From: CAZJHX01 sp964545715
Lineage (GTDB): Bacteria > Myxococcota_A > UBA9042 > GCA-2863065
Reading direction: 5' to 3'
Length of the DNA: 64,000 nt
Assembly (NCBI GenBank): GCA_964545715.1
Contig: CAZJHX010000017.1
Span: 27,931-91,930, forward strand
The notes under the pieces are model-generated. The model made no database searches. It was not told the origin of the DNA and saw only the letters and a list, made by a program, of their open reading frames with translations. The translations under genes were made by a program, and so were the position numbers. This document shows, one piece after another, positions 37,997 through 46,794 of the stretch. How positions within the stretch are numbered: the stretch's first letter is position 1; the number at the start of each line of letters is the position of its first letter.

Positions 37997-38032
37997 CTAG
38001 CAAGGTGTGCCCGGAAGGGCACACCTTGCTAG
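37997..38032. promoter_or_regulatory. Perfect 16-bp hairpin with GGAA tetraloop
   Basis: 37997-38012 pairs exactly with 38017-38032 around GGAA, a GNRA-type tetraloop on the plus strand (TTCC on the minus strand). It lies between divergent genes, its edge nine bases from the amidohydrolase ATG and about 125 bp before the kinase start. There is no T-run, so it is not a standard terminator. It could be a dyad operator or a 5'-leader hairpin that limits ribosome access to the amidohydrolase message. Confidence 0.65.
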
Positions 38033-38156
38033 AGAGGCTGGGTTGGGCCGATGCCCGAGCCGACAGGCGAGGTCAGCGGGGCGTAACACTTAGTTATGCG
38101 TCATCTCATTGCTCAGGTTTGCCATGCCGGATGGCGGGTCTTAAACTGGGAGCGTC

Positions 38157-39848
38157 TTGGAACTCGGCGACCGTATCTGCCCAAAGTGCCAGCAGATCTT
38201 TGCTGGCGACATAACCGTTTGTCCCAACGACAACGGCAAGCTGATGATCGTGCGCAAGAGCGAGGACGATCGCGTCGGGCAGCTGATCGACGGCAAGTAC
38301 ACGGTGTTGGGCCTGCTGGGCGCCGGGGGCATGGGCACCGTCTATCGCGCGCTGCAGCACTCCATGGAGCGGGCGGTGGCCATCAAGCTGCTGCGCAGGG
38401 CGCTGTCCGAAGACATCACCCAGGTGAAGCGCTTTCTCCAGGAGGCCAAGGGGCTCAGTGGGCTGAACCATCCGAACGTGATCACGCTGTTCGACTTTGG
38501 CCAGACCGACGAGGGCGAGCTCTACCTGGTCATGGAGCTGCTGGAGGGTGAGCCGCTCAGCGACATCCTGGATCGCTCCGGGCGCATGGAGACGACCCGC
38601 GCGGTCTCGATCATCTCGCAGGTCCTGGACGCCCTGTACGCCGCCCACGACCACGGCGTGATCCATCGGGATCTCAAGCCCGACAACATCTTTGTGGTCA
38701 AGGGCGCCGGCCGCATGGGCGAGTTCGTCAAGGTGCTGGACTTCGGTATCGCCAAGATGAACACGCTGGGCGCCGAGGACTCGATCACTCGCACGGGCAA
38801 CGTGTGCGGCACGCCTCAGTACATGAGCCCCGAGCAGGCGATGGGCGACGACGTGGACGCGCGCAGTGACATCTACGCTGTCGCGATCGTGCTGTACGAG
38901 ATGTTGACCGGCAAGCCGCCGTTCGACGGCGACACCGCCATGAAGGTGATGCTGCAGCAGGTCAACGATATGCCGCCGCTGCTGGCCGAGATGTCGCCAC
39001 CTGTACATGTGCCGCCTCAGCTGGAGACCGCGCTGCGTCAGGGGATGGCCAAAGAGGCGTCCGAGCGGCCGACGTCCGGAACGCAGTTCAAAGAGCTGCT
39101 GCTCGACTCCATTTCAGAGGGCGACACACTGCCGGAGGGCGCCGGCGCCGTAGAGAAGTACGGCGCCACCAAGGAGCAGCTGGTCAAAGCGCTGGCGCAC
39201 ACACAGGGGATCCCCATCTCCGCCGAGACGGGGACGCTGGCGCAGGTAGCCAAGGAGAAGCCGCGCAGTCGGGCGCCGTGGATCGTGGCGGGTATCGCCG
39301 TGGTGGCTGCGCTGGCGATCGCGGTGTGGGCCGTGTTGCGACCGCCTGTCGCCGATCCAGGCACCACGAAGCCGCTGGCTGAGGAGCCGATCGCCGCAGT
39401 CGATACGACGCCGGCCCCCGCTCCACCTGTCGAGCGAGCTCCGGTGGCCAAAAAGGCGCAGCCGGCTGAGCCCGCACCCGCCCCGAAGCCGCCGACCGCC
39501 AGTGTGGTGCTGCTGCCGCGCCGCGACTGCGAGCAGGCCGGCGTGAGCGCGCCGAGAATGCCTATCGAGGTAACGGCTACCGCGCCCACCCCGCTGAAGA
39601 TCCGCGTGCTTTCGCGGCCGCAGGGGGCTACCGTGTTGGCCGATGGTCAGCTCGTGGGCAAAACACCGCTCGAGATCGACAGGCCGCCGGAGGGCACGAC
39701 GGTCATGCTGATCATCTCACTGCGGGGGCATCGGGCTTACAGGCAAGCCGTGACGCACGATGCCAGCGGTGACCTCGAGGTCCGGCTGAAGCGGACCAGA
39801 ACCACCAAGAAACCACCTAAGCCCAAAGGCCCTGTGTTGGTAGAATGA
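38157..39848 (+). CDS. Membrane serine/threonine protein kinase with zinc ribbon and PEGA-like tail
   Basis: 563 residues from a TTG preceded by GGGAG. A short zinc-ribbon-like head (ICPKCQQIF and TVCPNDNG) leads to a Hanks-type kinase: GAGGMGTVYRA, VAIKLL, VIHRDLKPDN, VLDFGIAK and GTPQYMSPEQ, all catalytic residues intact. A transmembrane segment (about 377-400, IVAGIAVVAALAIAVWAVL) is followed by a Pro/Ala-rich linker and a C-terminal PEGA-like domain with GATVLADGQLVGKTPLEI. PEGA domains usually bind surface or peptidoglycan-linked material outside the membrane. It overlaps the next lipoprotein gene by ATGA, so the kinase and lipoprotein are co-translated. Confidence 0.93.
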   Translation: MELGDRICPKCQQIFAGDITVCPNDNGKLMIVRKSEDDRVGQLIDGKYTVLGLLGAGGMGTVYRALQHSMERAVAIKLLRRALSEDITQVKRFLQEAKGLSGLNHPNVITLFDFGQTDEGELYLVMELLEGEPLSDILDRSGRMETTRAVSIISQVLDALYAAHDHGVIHRDLKPDNIFVVKGAGRMGEFVKVLDFGIAKMNTLGAEDSITRTGNVCGTPQYMSPEQAMGDDVDARSDIYAVAIVLYEMLTGKPPFDGDTAMKVMLQQVNDMPPLLAEMSPPVHVPPQLETALRQGMAKEASERPTSGTQFKELLLDSISEGDTLPEGAGAVEKYGATKEQLVKALAHTQGIPISAETGTLAQVAKEKPRSRAPWIVAGIAVVAALAIAVWAVLRPPVADPGTTKPLAEEPIAAVDTTPAPAPPVERAPVAKKAQPAEPAPAPKPPTASVVLLPRRDCEQAGVSAPRMPIEVTATAPTPLKIRVLSRPQGATVLADGQLVGKTPLEIDRPPEGTTVMLIISLRGHRAYRQAVTHDASGDLEVRLKRTRTTKKPPKPKGPVLVE

Positions 39849-40396
39849 CGCGTCTACTCCTCCTGGCCGCCCTGATCGGCGGCGCCGTCGGTTGTACATC
39901 TGGCGAGGACGTCGCCCCCATCGGTCCGGCCTTTGTCGACTTCACCGGCGGACAGTTCCAGCTGTATGTGCAGACCGTCGACGATAAGTGCCTGGACGGC
40001 GCCCTGGAGGTGCTGTTCATGCCCGAGGGCAACAACACGGCGTACGCGCTGAAGAACGTCAGCTTCATTCCCGGCCTGGCCGACTTGCCCTCCACCTACA
40101 TCTTGAAGCTGCAGGCGCCGTTCGAGGACATGTCTATCACCATGGCGTCGGACAACGCGGGCGGCATGCAGGTGATCAACGCGACCCAGTCCGCGGTTCT
40201 GCTGGGCGTCCCGGGGTCGGAGGACTGCCGGGGGGACATCGACTTCGGCGGCACCGTGCGTATTGACTCCGCCACCCAGATCGCCCTGGAGGTGACTGCC
40301 ACGCTCACAAACCTGTCGTCGGTCACCCAGACGTGCCCCCCGCTGGAGACCGACCCCTGCGCGGCATCGCTGGCGATGACCGGCGTACGAGAGTGA
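39845..40396 (+). CDS. Lipoprotein of unknown function
   Basis: 183 residues. MTRLLLLAALIGGAVGC is a clear lipoprotein signal. The mature part has three or four Cys and a beta-rich pattern (FQLYVQTVDDKCLDGALEVL, DIDFGGTVRIDSATQIALEV), with repeated Thr/Val strands. It is tied by 4-bp overlaps to the kinase upstream and to the GFA-family gene downstream, so it may be a periplasmic partner of the kinase; this is inferred. Confidence 0.75.
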   Translation: MTRLLLLAALIGGAVGCTSGEDVAPIGPAFVDFTGGQFQLYVQTVDDKCLDGALEVLFMPEGNNTAYALKNVSFIPGLADLPSTYILKLQAPFEDMSITMASDNAGGMQVINATQSAVLLGVPGSEDCRGDIDFGGTVRIDSATQIALEVTATLTNLSSVTQTCPPLETDPCAASLAMTGVRE

Positions 40397-40773
40397 AACG
40401 CTTCGAAGGCGGCTGTCACTGTCGCGCTGTCCGCTTCCAGGTCGATGTAGAGCAGCTGACGGCGCTGGCGTGCAACTGCTCGATCTGCCGCATGAAGGGG
40501 TTTCTGCACGTCATCGTCGCCGAGCCCCGGTTCACGATGCTGACCGACCGCGAGGCCCTGGGCACCTACTCGTTCAACACGCACGTAGCCAAGCACTGGT
40601 TTTGCAAGACGTGCGGCATCACCAGCTTCTACCGGCCGCGCTCCCATCCCGACGGACTCAGCGTGAACCTGCGTTGCCTGGACGGTGACGCGATGGACCG
40701 CTTTGAGATCAGCGACTTCGACGGCGCCAACTGGGAGAAGAATGTGGCGTCGATCCAAACTGGCGACGTTTAG
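40393..40773 (+). CDS. GFA/CENP-V family zinc protein
   Basis: 126 residues from a GTG that overlaps the previous stop (GTGA). GGCHCRAVRF, ACNCSICRMKGF and HWFCKTCGITSFYRPRSHP carry the Cys set that binds two zinc ions in the glutathione-dependent formaldehyde-activating (GFA) family. Family members span small-molecule enzymes; the substrate here is unknown. Its 3' end overlaps the convergent rlmN gene by 4 bp. Confidence 0.9.
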   Translation: MKRFEGGCHCRAVRFQVDVEQLTALACNCSICRMKGFLHVIVAEPRFTMLTDREALGTYSFNTHVAKHWFCKTCGITSFYRPRSHPDGLSVNLRCLDGDAMDRFEISDFDGANWEKNVASIQTGDV

Positions 40774-41804
40774 AGTGGCTTGTCGCCGTCCAGCATGCCG
40801 CACGCAGCCTGGATGTCGCGGCCCTTGGGCTCACGCACGTTGGTCTGGATGTGGCTCTTCATGAGCAGGTCCAAAAAGCGTGTGACGCGGTCCGGCTCCG
40901 GCGACTTGTAGCGCGAGCCCGGGTATGGGTTGAACGGGATCAGGTTGACCTTGACGCGCACGTCCTTCAGCAGCTGGGGCAGCCGCCGGGCGTCCTCGTC
41001 GGTGTCGTTGACGCCGCCCAGCAGCACGTACTCGACGTAGATCCGGCGGCGCGGGGCCAGCGGGTACGCCTTGAGCGCGTCCAGCAGCTTGGCGATGGGA
41101 AAAGCCTTGTTGACCGGCATGAGCTTGTCGCGCTGCTCGTCGGTGGTCGCGTTGAGGCTGACCGCCAGGTTGACCGGAACCGCTTCGCCGAAGCGTGGGA
41201 TCCGCGGCGCCAGGCCGACCGTGCTGACCGTGATGCGACGCTGGCCGAACGCAGCCCCCTTCTGGTCCAGCAGGATCCGCAGGCTGGTGACCACGTTGTC
41301 GAAGTTGTCCAACGGCTCGCCCATGCCCATGTAGACCAGGTTGGTGACCTTGAGGCCCTCGGGCTCCAGCAGGCGGCCGGCGTGGTAGACCTGATCGACG
41401 ATCTCGGACGGCGTCAGGTTCTGCCGGGTGGTCATCTCAGCCGTCGCGCAGAAGTCGCAGCCCATCTTGCAGCCGACCTGGCTGGACACGCACTGCGTCA
41501 GGCGCCCGCGGCCCATCGGGATGACCACGCTCTCCAGGCGCTGGCCCTTGGACGTGCTCAGCAGCAGCTTGCGGGTGCCGTCCGTGCTCTTCAGCACCTT
41601 GTCCAAGGTGAGCCCGCCCATGGTGAGGTCGTCGGCCTCCCGAAGCTCCGCAGGAACATTGGTCATCTCGGCGCGAGACTGGACCCGCTGCTGGTGGATC
41701 CAACGAAACACCTGCTCGGCGCGGTATTTTTTGTGCCCGCGCTCCAGGAGTGTCGCCGTCAACGCGTCCAGGGTCAGGGCCTTGATGTCCGTCAGATCGC
41801 TCAC
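40770..41804 (-). CDS. rlmN: 23S rRNA/tRNA adenine-C2 methyltransferase (RlmN, radical SAM)
   Basis: 344 residues from a GTG start. The radical-SAM cluster is CKMGCDFC, followed by YMGMGEPLDN, RITVSTVGLAPRIP and the C-terminal Cys (AACGMLDG) that forms the methyl-Cys intermediate. RlmN methylates A2503 of 23S rRNA and A37 of some tRNAs. The residues after this Cys are short, as in RlmN and not Cfr. It is divergent from fni across about 100 bp. Confidence 0.95.
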   Translation of the reverse strand: MSDLTDIKALTLDALTATLLERGHKKYRAEQVFRWIHQQRVQSRAEMTNVPAELREADDLTMGGLTLDKVLKSTDGTRKLLLSTSKGQRLESVVIPMGRGRLTQCVSSQVGCKMGCDFCATAEMTTRQNLTPSEIVDQVYHAGRLLEPEGLKVTNLVYMGMGEPLDNFDNVVTSLRILLDQKGAAFGQRRITVSTVGLAPRIPRFGEAVPVNLAVSLNATTDEQRDKLMPVNKAFPIAKLLDALKAYPLAPRRRIYVEYVLLGGVNDTDEDARRLPQLLKDVRVKVNLIPFNPYPGSRYKSPEPDRVTRFLDLLMKSHIQTNVREPKGRDIQAACGMLDGDKPL

Positions 41805-41906
41805 GTCACGGCTTATTACCTGCGACCGTCCGATCCGACAAGCGAATACGGGGAAACACGTTTCATTTCCTTGATTTAAGCGATCGCGCGTGTTAATTCG
41901 CGCCGC

Positions 41907-42956
41907 GTGACCAAGCAGAATCCCAATACGTCAGAAGACCGAAAAGACGCGCATCTGCGGATCTGTCTGGAGGAGCCCGTCGAGCGCCTCGGCGTCACGA
42001 CAGGATTTGAGCGCTATCGCTTTGAGCACGACGCCTTCCCAGAGATCGATCGCGATGAAATAGACCTGCGCGTCACCTTGTTCGGCAAGACGCTGGCGGC
42101 TCCACTGATGATCGGTGCGATGACCGGCGGCACGCGTCGGGCGGGCGAGATCAACAAGGTGCTCGCGTCGGCGGCACAGGAGTGTGGCATCGCGATGGCG
42201 CTCGGCTCACAGCGCAAGATGATCGAGGACCCCGGCACGGTCTCGACGTTTGCGGTGCGCGACGAGGCGCCGGACATCCTGCTGATGGGCAACGTCGGCG
42301 CGGTGCAGCTGAACTACGGCGTGACTGCGGATGACGTGCGCGGACTCATCGACGGAGTCGGCGCCGATATCTTCGCGTTTCACCTCAACGCGCTTCAAGA
42401 GGCGATTCAGCCTGAAGGCGACACCAACTTCAAAGGCCTGATCGGCAAGCTGGGGAGCGTGATTCCACAGCTGGGTGTGCCGGTCGTTTTGAAGGAGGTC
42501 GGCGCAGGCTTCGGCCGCAAGACGCTTCAGAAGATCGCCCACGTGCCGTTCGCCGGGCTGGAGACGGCCGGCGTCGGCGGCACCTCCTGGTCCAAAATCG
42601 AGACGTATCGCACCGAGTCGTGGGTGCAGCAGATGACCGGCCGGCGCCTGGGGGACTGGGGCGTGCCGACGTCTGAGTCACTGCGCCACGCCGTCGACCT
42701 GCTGGGGGACGACAAAACCATCATCTGCTCAGGCGGCATCCGCACCGGGACCGAGGTCGCCAAGGCCGTGGCCATGGGCGCGGATCTGGTCGCATGCGCC
42801 CTGCCCTTTCTGAAGGCCGCGGTGGAAGGCGGACGCGACGCGGTGGTGCTGACTATTCGACAGTTCATCGACGAGTTGCGTACCATCTGCTTCGTGACGG
42901 GTTCCAGGAGCATCACCGAGCTGCGCCGCCAGGCGCTTGCCGAGGTGACAACATGA
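41907..42956 (+). CDS. fni: Type 2 isopentenyl-diphosphate isomerase (FMN-dependent)
   Basis: 349 residues from a GTG. DRKDAHLRICLEEPVE is the conserved N-terminus. APLMIGAMTGGT, ALGSQRKM, HLNALQEAIQPEGD and GVGGTSWSKIE carry the FMN and substrate contacts, and IICSGGIRTGTEVAKA is the FMN-phosphate site. The enzyme interconverts IPP and DMAPP, which the mevalonate route needs because it yields only IPP. It overlaps hmgR by ATGA and leads a five-gene run. Confidence 0.95.
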   Translation: MTKQNPNTSEDRKDAHLRICLEEPVERLGVTTGFERYRFEHDAFPEIDRDEIDLRVTLFGKTLAAPLMIGAMTGGTRRAGEINKVLASAAQECGIAMALGSQRKMIEDPGTVSTFAVRDEAPDILLMGNVGAVQLNYGVTADDVRGLIDGVGADIFAFHLNALQEAIQPEGDTNFKGLIGKLGSVIPQLGVPVVLKEVGAGFGRKTLQKIAHVPFAGLETAGVGGTSWSKIETYRTESWVQQMTGRRLGDWGVPTSESLRHAVDLLGDDKTIICSGGIRTGTEVAKAVAMGADLVACALPFLKAAVEGGRDAVVLTIRQFIDELRTICFVTGSRSITELRRQALAEVTT

Positions 42957-44233
42957 GTTCACGGCTGCCCGGTTTCTATCGCCGGAGCATCGAGGAGCGG
43001 CTTGCGACCGTGCAAGCGGCCGGCAACCTGACGCCCGACGAGGTCAACATCCTCAAAGAGCACTCAGGCTTCGGCATGCAGAACGCGGATCGCATGGTGG
43101 AGAACGCCATCGGCGTGTTCCCGCTGCCCCTGGCCGTGGCGGCCAACTTCCGCATCAACGGCAAAGACCTGCTGCTGCCGATGGTTGTGGAGGAGCCCAG
43201 CGTGCTCGCGGCGGCCAGCAATGCCGCCAATCTGCTGCGCGGCGGCGACGGCATCATCACGACGTCGACCGACCCGATCATGATCGGCCAGGTTCAGGTG
43301 CTGGATTTCCAGGATATCGACGCCACGCAGGCGCGTCTGGAGGCGGCCGCCGACGCGCTGGTCGCGCGCGCCAATGAGAACAACCCGCGGCTGCTTAAGC
43401 GTGGCGGTGGAGCCCAGCGCTTCGAGGTGCGCACCTTCCCGGACACCGAGCTGGGCGACATGATCGTGTGTCACCTGGAGGTGAACGTCTGTGACGCCAT
43501 GGGGGCCAACATCATCAACACGATGGTGGAGGCCGTTGCGCCGGATATCGAGGCGATCTCGGGCGGCCGCGTCCGGCTGCGCATTCTGAGCAACCTGGCG
43601 GACAAGCGCTTGGTGTGCGCACGAGGGCGGGTGCCGATCGCGCAGCTGGCGCGAGGCGAGTGGTCCGGCGCCGAGGTCGCGAAGGGCGTGGTGGAAGCGT
43701 CCGTCATGGCCGACGTGGACCCGTACCGCGCGGCGACCCACAACAAGGGCGCCATGAACGGCGTCGACGCCTTCCTCGTGGCGGCAGGTCAGGACTGGCG
43801 CGCAGTGGAGGCCGGCTGCCATGCCTATGCGGCACGTGACGGGCGCTATCGCAGCCTGAGCCGCTGGTCGATCGATCAAGAGGCCGACGAGCTGGTCGGC
43901 GTGTTCGAGATCCCGATGCAGGTCGGCGTGGTCGGCGGCATCACCAGGTCCCACAGCGTCGTTAAGGTGGTGCACAAGGTGCTGGGCAACCCGAGCGCCG
44001 CGGAGCTGGGCGAGATCGCGGCCGCATCCGGCCTGGCGCAGAACCTGGCCGCCATCATGGCCCTGGCCACCGACGGGATCCAACGCGGCCACATGAGCAT
44101 GCACGCGCGCAACATCGCCTTTGAGGCGGGCGCGACGCTCACCGAGCTGGACGGGGTCGTGGCCGAGATGCGGCGCACGGGCACCTACACCAGCAGCGCC
44201 GCCCGATCCGCGCTGGACGTGCTGCGCAAATAA
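42953..44233 (+). CDS. Hydroxymethylglutaryl-CoA reductase, class II
   Basis: 426 residues. ENAIGVFPLPLAVAANFRIN is the class II opening, MVVEEPSVLAAASNAA contains the catalytic Glu, and DAMGANIINTMVEAVAP holds the HMG-CoA Asn/Lys region. ATHNKGAMNGVDA gives the catalytic Lys, and RGHMSMHARNIA the His of the C-terminal flap. Class II enzymes use NADH in many bacteria and can serve synthesis or breakdown. Position between fni and a polyprenyl synthase argues for isoprenoid synthesis. Confidence 0.95.
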   Translation: MSSRLPGFYRRSIEERLATVQAAGNLTPDEVNILKEHSGFGMQNADRMVENAIGVFPLPLAVAANFRINGKDLLLPMVVEEPSVLAAASNAANLLRGGDGIITTSTDPIMIGQVQVLDFQDIDATQARLEAAADALVARANENNPRLLKRGGGAQRFEVRTFPDTELGDMIVCHLEVNVCDAMGANIINTMVEAVAPDIEAISGGRVRLRILSNLADKRLVCARGRVPIAQLARGEWSGAEVAKGVVEASVMADVDPYRAATHNKGAMNGVDAFLVAAGQDWRAVEAGCHAYAARDGRYRSLSRWSIDQEADELVGVFEIPMQVGVVGGITRSHSVVKVVHKVLGNPSAAELGEIAAASGLAQNLAAIMALATDGIQRGHMSMHARNIAFEAGATLTELDGVVAEMRRTGTYTSSAARSALDVLRK

Positions 44234-45240
44234 TGGCGACAGCTCTTCCGCAGTCGATTCAGGCCGCCATCGAGCGCTGGGGCGGACGTATCCTCGACAC
44301 GATCGGCGCCGACGCAACCCGCCCGCAGACCCCGGGCGACGGCTCCTACGCGGACATGCTCTGGTACCACCTGGACACCGGCGGCAAGCGGCTGCGACCG
44401 ATCATCGTGCTGCTGACCAGCGAGGCCCTGGGCGCGGATCCCGAGCACGCCCTGCCCTTCGCATGCGGGGTAGAGCTGCTGCACAACGCGACGTTAGTGC
44501 ACGACGACTATCAGGACGGCGACACCGTACGACGCGGCGAGCCCACGATCTGGCAACGATACGGCTGGGAGCAGTCGATCAACGCGGGTGACGGCCTGTA
44601 CTTCTCCGGGCTGGGACTGGTGGCGCAGACCCCGATCGCGGACCGGGATCTGCGCCGGCTGACCGCGATGACGGCGCAGCGCATGCTTCAGGTCATCCAG
44701 GGCCAGGTCGACGAGTTCCGTCTCAAGGGCGTCGATCGTCCCACCGAGGCCGAGTACATGGGCGTGATTCGCGGCAAGACCGCGGGCCTGTTTGCGCTGC
44801 CGATCGAGGGCGCCGCGATCTGCGCGGGACTGCCCGACGAGGAGGTCACACGCCTGGCGCAGGTCGGCGACACCATGGGGCTGCTGTTCCAGGTGCAGGA
44901 CGATCTGCTCGATCTCATCGGTCAGAAGGGCCGCGACCAGATCGCGACCGATATCGCGGAGGGCAAGCCGTCGCTGCCGGTCGTCCACGCGCTCAACAAT
45001 GCCGGCGCGGACGACGCGGCGACGCTGGCAGGCATCGTGAACAAGCCACGCTCCGAGACCACGCCCGCGGACATTCGCAGGGCGCTGGATCTGCTGCACG
45101 CCAACGGGTCTATCGAGTACGGCCTGAACATGATCCGCACCTGGCGCGCCGAGCTGACAGAGGCGCTGCAGCCACCGCTGGACGGCGTATTGGGCGGCGT
45201 GGTCACGGCTATAGTGGCACCCATCGCGGAGTCGCTCTGA
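44233..45240 (+). CDS. Polyprenyl diphosphate synthase
   Basis: 335 residues. The first Asp-rich motif is DDYQD (about residues 91-95), the second DDLLD (about 220); GGKRLRP precedes the first. The start codon shares one base with the hmgR stop. The first motif is short (DDxxD) and the residues before it are small, so product length cannot be told with certainty; farnesyl or geranylgeranyl diphosphate are likely. It condenses IPP with allylic diphosphates, completing the short isoprenoid route with its neighbours. Confidence 0.93.
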   Translation: MATALPQSIQAAIERWGGRILDTIGADATRPQTPGDGSYADMLWYHLDTGGKRLRPIIVLLTSEALGADPEHALPFACGVELLHNATLVHDDYQDGDTVRRGEPTIWQRYGWEQSINAGDGLYFSGLGLVAQTPIADRDLRRLTAMTAQRMLQVIQGQVDEFRLKGVDRPTEAEYMGVIRGKTAGLFALPIEGAAICAGLPDEEVTRLAQVGDTMGLLFQVQDDLLDLIGQKGRDQIATDIAEGKPSLPVVHALNNAGADDAATLAGIVNKPRSETTPADIRRALDLLHANGSIEYGLNMIRTWRAELTEALQPPLDGVLGGVVTAIVAPIAESL

Positions 45241-45270
45241 CACCCATCAAGGTGTGATAAAACAGCAGCG

Positions 45271-46794
45271 ATGGAGAAGCACAGCGCCAATCGGGAGCAG
45301 GTGGTCGAGCTGTTGGAGGCTGAAGGCAGCCTCGACGCGGACGCGATCCGGCGGGTCAGTGAGGCCACCGGAGTCCCCGAGGCTGACGTCTACGGCACCG
45401 GCCGCTTCTACGATCTGCTGGTGCGGCCTGGTGCACGGGTTTGCCAGGGGCTGACGTGTCAGGTCGCTGGGGGGCCGAAGTTGGCAGCGGAGCTGGAGGC
45501 CCACGGGGCCAAGCTGCATCGGGCGTCCTGTGTGGGCCAATGCGACCGAGCGCCTGTGGCCCTGGACGCCGAGCAGCGGGTCTGGCGCGCCGGTGAGCGC
45601 GGCGGGATCACCCCGGACGACGCGTCTCTGCCCATGAACCTGGCGGGCGCCGAGGACCTCGACTACAGCGCCCTTGCCCGCACTCGCGCGCTGGGTGCTG
45701 ACGCCGTCCTGGCGCAGCTGAAGGCGTCCGGACTGCAGGGTCGCGGCGGGGCCGGCTTCCCGGCGCACATCAAGTGGGCCGCCGTGCGCGAGCAAACCGA
45801 CCGCACGCGCTATGTCGTGGTCAACGCCGACGAGGCGGAGCCCGGGACGTTCAAAGACCGCGAGGTCATGCTGCGCCGCCCGCACCTGATGTTGGAGGGG
45901 CTGGCGATCGCCTGCGAGGTGGTGCAAGCCCACGCCGCGTATATCTACGTGCGCGGGGAGTTCGTGGACGAGACCCGCGCCCTGCGTGAGGCGCTCGCGG
46001 CGACGGACAAACTGGGCGGCTTCGACATTCACATCGTCAACGGGCACGGCGCGTACATCTGCGGCGAAGAGACCGCGCTGCTGGAGTCGATCGAGGGCAA
46101 GCGGGGCATGCCGCGCCTGAAGCCCCCGTTCCCGACACAGGTTGGGCTCTTTGGCGAGCCGACGGTGATCAACAACGTGGAGACGCTGGCCTGCGTGCCG
46201 GATATCGTCGCGCGCGGTGGCCAGCGCTTCCGCGAGCTGGGACGCGGCGAGCCGGGGACCAAGCTGTACTGCCTGTCCGGACACGTGGCGCGCCCGGGCG
46301 TGTACGAGCTGCCGCTGGGTGTCACGCTGGACGAGCTGGTCACGGCCGGCGGGGGCTACGTCGGCACCCCGATGGCCTTCAGCCCCGGTGGCGCGTCCGC
46401 GGGCTTCTTGCCGATGTCGGAGCGCGAGCGGCCGATGGACTTCGGCAACCTCAAGAAGGCCGGAACGATGCTGGGCAGTGCGGGCGTGGTGGTGCTGAAC
46501 GACACGGTCGACATGGCCGTGGCGGCGCTCTGGCAGGCCATCTTCTTTGAGGACGAGAGCTGCGGGCAGTGCGCGCCTTGCCGGCTGGGCGCCCGATGGG
46601 TGCGGCGCGCGCTCGACAAGTACTTGAAGACCGGCGATCCCGCCGCGCTCGAGCACCTGGCGGACGTGGCCTGGGAGATGGACGAGGGCTCGATCTGCGG
46701 CCTCGGCATGACGGCGCCGCTGCCGGTCACCAGCGCCATCCAACACTTTCCCGAGGCCTTCGGGACACGGCAACGCGCGGAGGTCGCGCCATGA
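45271..46794 (+). CDS. NAD-linked formate dehydrogenase, diaphorase subunit (NuoE-NuoF fusion)
   Basis: 507 residues. The N-terminal 125 residues are thioredoxin-like with four Cys (VCQGLTC, then ASCVGQC) for one 2Fe-2S cluster, as in NuoE. The rest is NuoF-like: GRGGAGFPAHIKWAAVR (FMN site), NADEAEPGTFKDR (NADH site), GAYICGEETALLESIEG and ESCGQCAPCRLG for the 4Fe-4S cluster. Such fusions are known as the beta subunit of soluble NAD-dependent formate dehydrogenases. It passes electrons from the Mo/W subunit to NAD+. It overlaps the next gene by ATGA. Confidence 0.92.
   Translation: MEKHSANREQVVELLEAEGSLDADAIRRVSEATGVPEADVYGTGRFYDLLVRPGARVCQGLTCQVAGGPKLAAELEAHGAKLHRASCVGQCDRAPVALDAEQRVWRAGERGGITPDDASLPMNLAGAEDLDYSALARTRALGADAVLAQLKASGLQGRGGAGFPAHIKWAAVREQTDRTRYVVVNADEAEPGTFKDREVMLRRPHLMLEGLAIACEVVQAHAAYIYVRGEFVDETRALREALAATDKLGGFDIHIVNGHGAYICGEETALLESIEGKRGMPRLKPPFPTQVGLFGEPTVINNVETLACVPDIVARGGQRFRELGRGEPGTKLYCLSGHVARPGVYELPLGVTLDELVTAGGGYVGTPMAFSPGGASAGFLPMSERERPMDFGNLKKAGTMLGSAGVVVLNDTVDMAVAALWQAIFFEDESCGQCAPCRLGARWVRRALDKYLKTGDPAALEHLADVAWEMDEGSICGLGMTAPLPVTSAIQHFPEAFGTRQRAEVAP

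Noticed and set aside
45241..45270. Short CACC...GGTG dyad before the formate dehydrogenase genes as a terminator
   Set aside because: Only four base pairs and no T-run; too weak to call.
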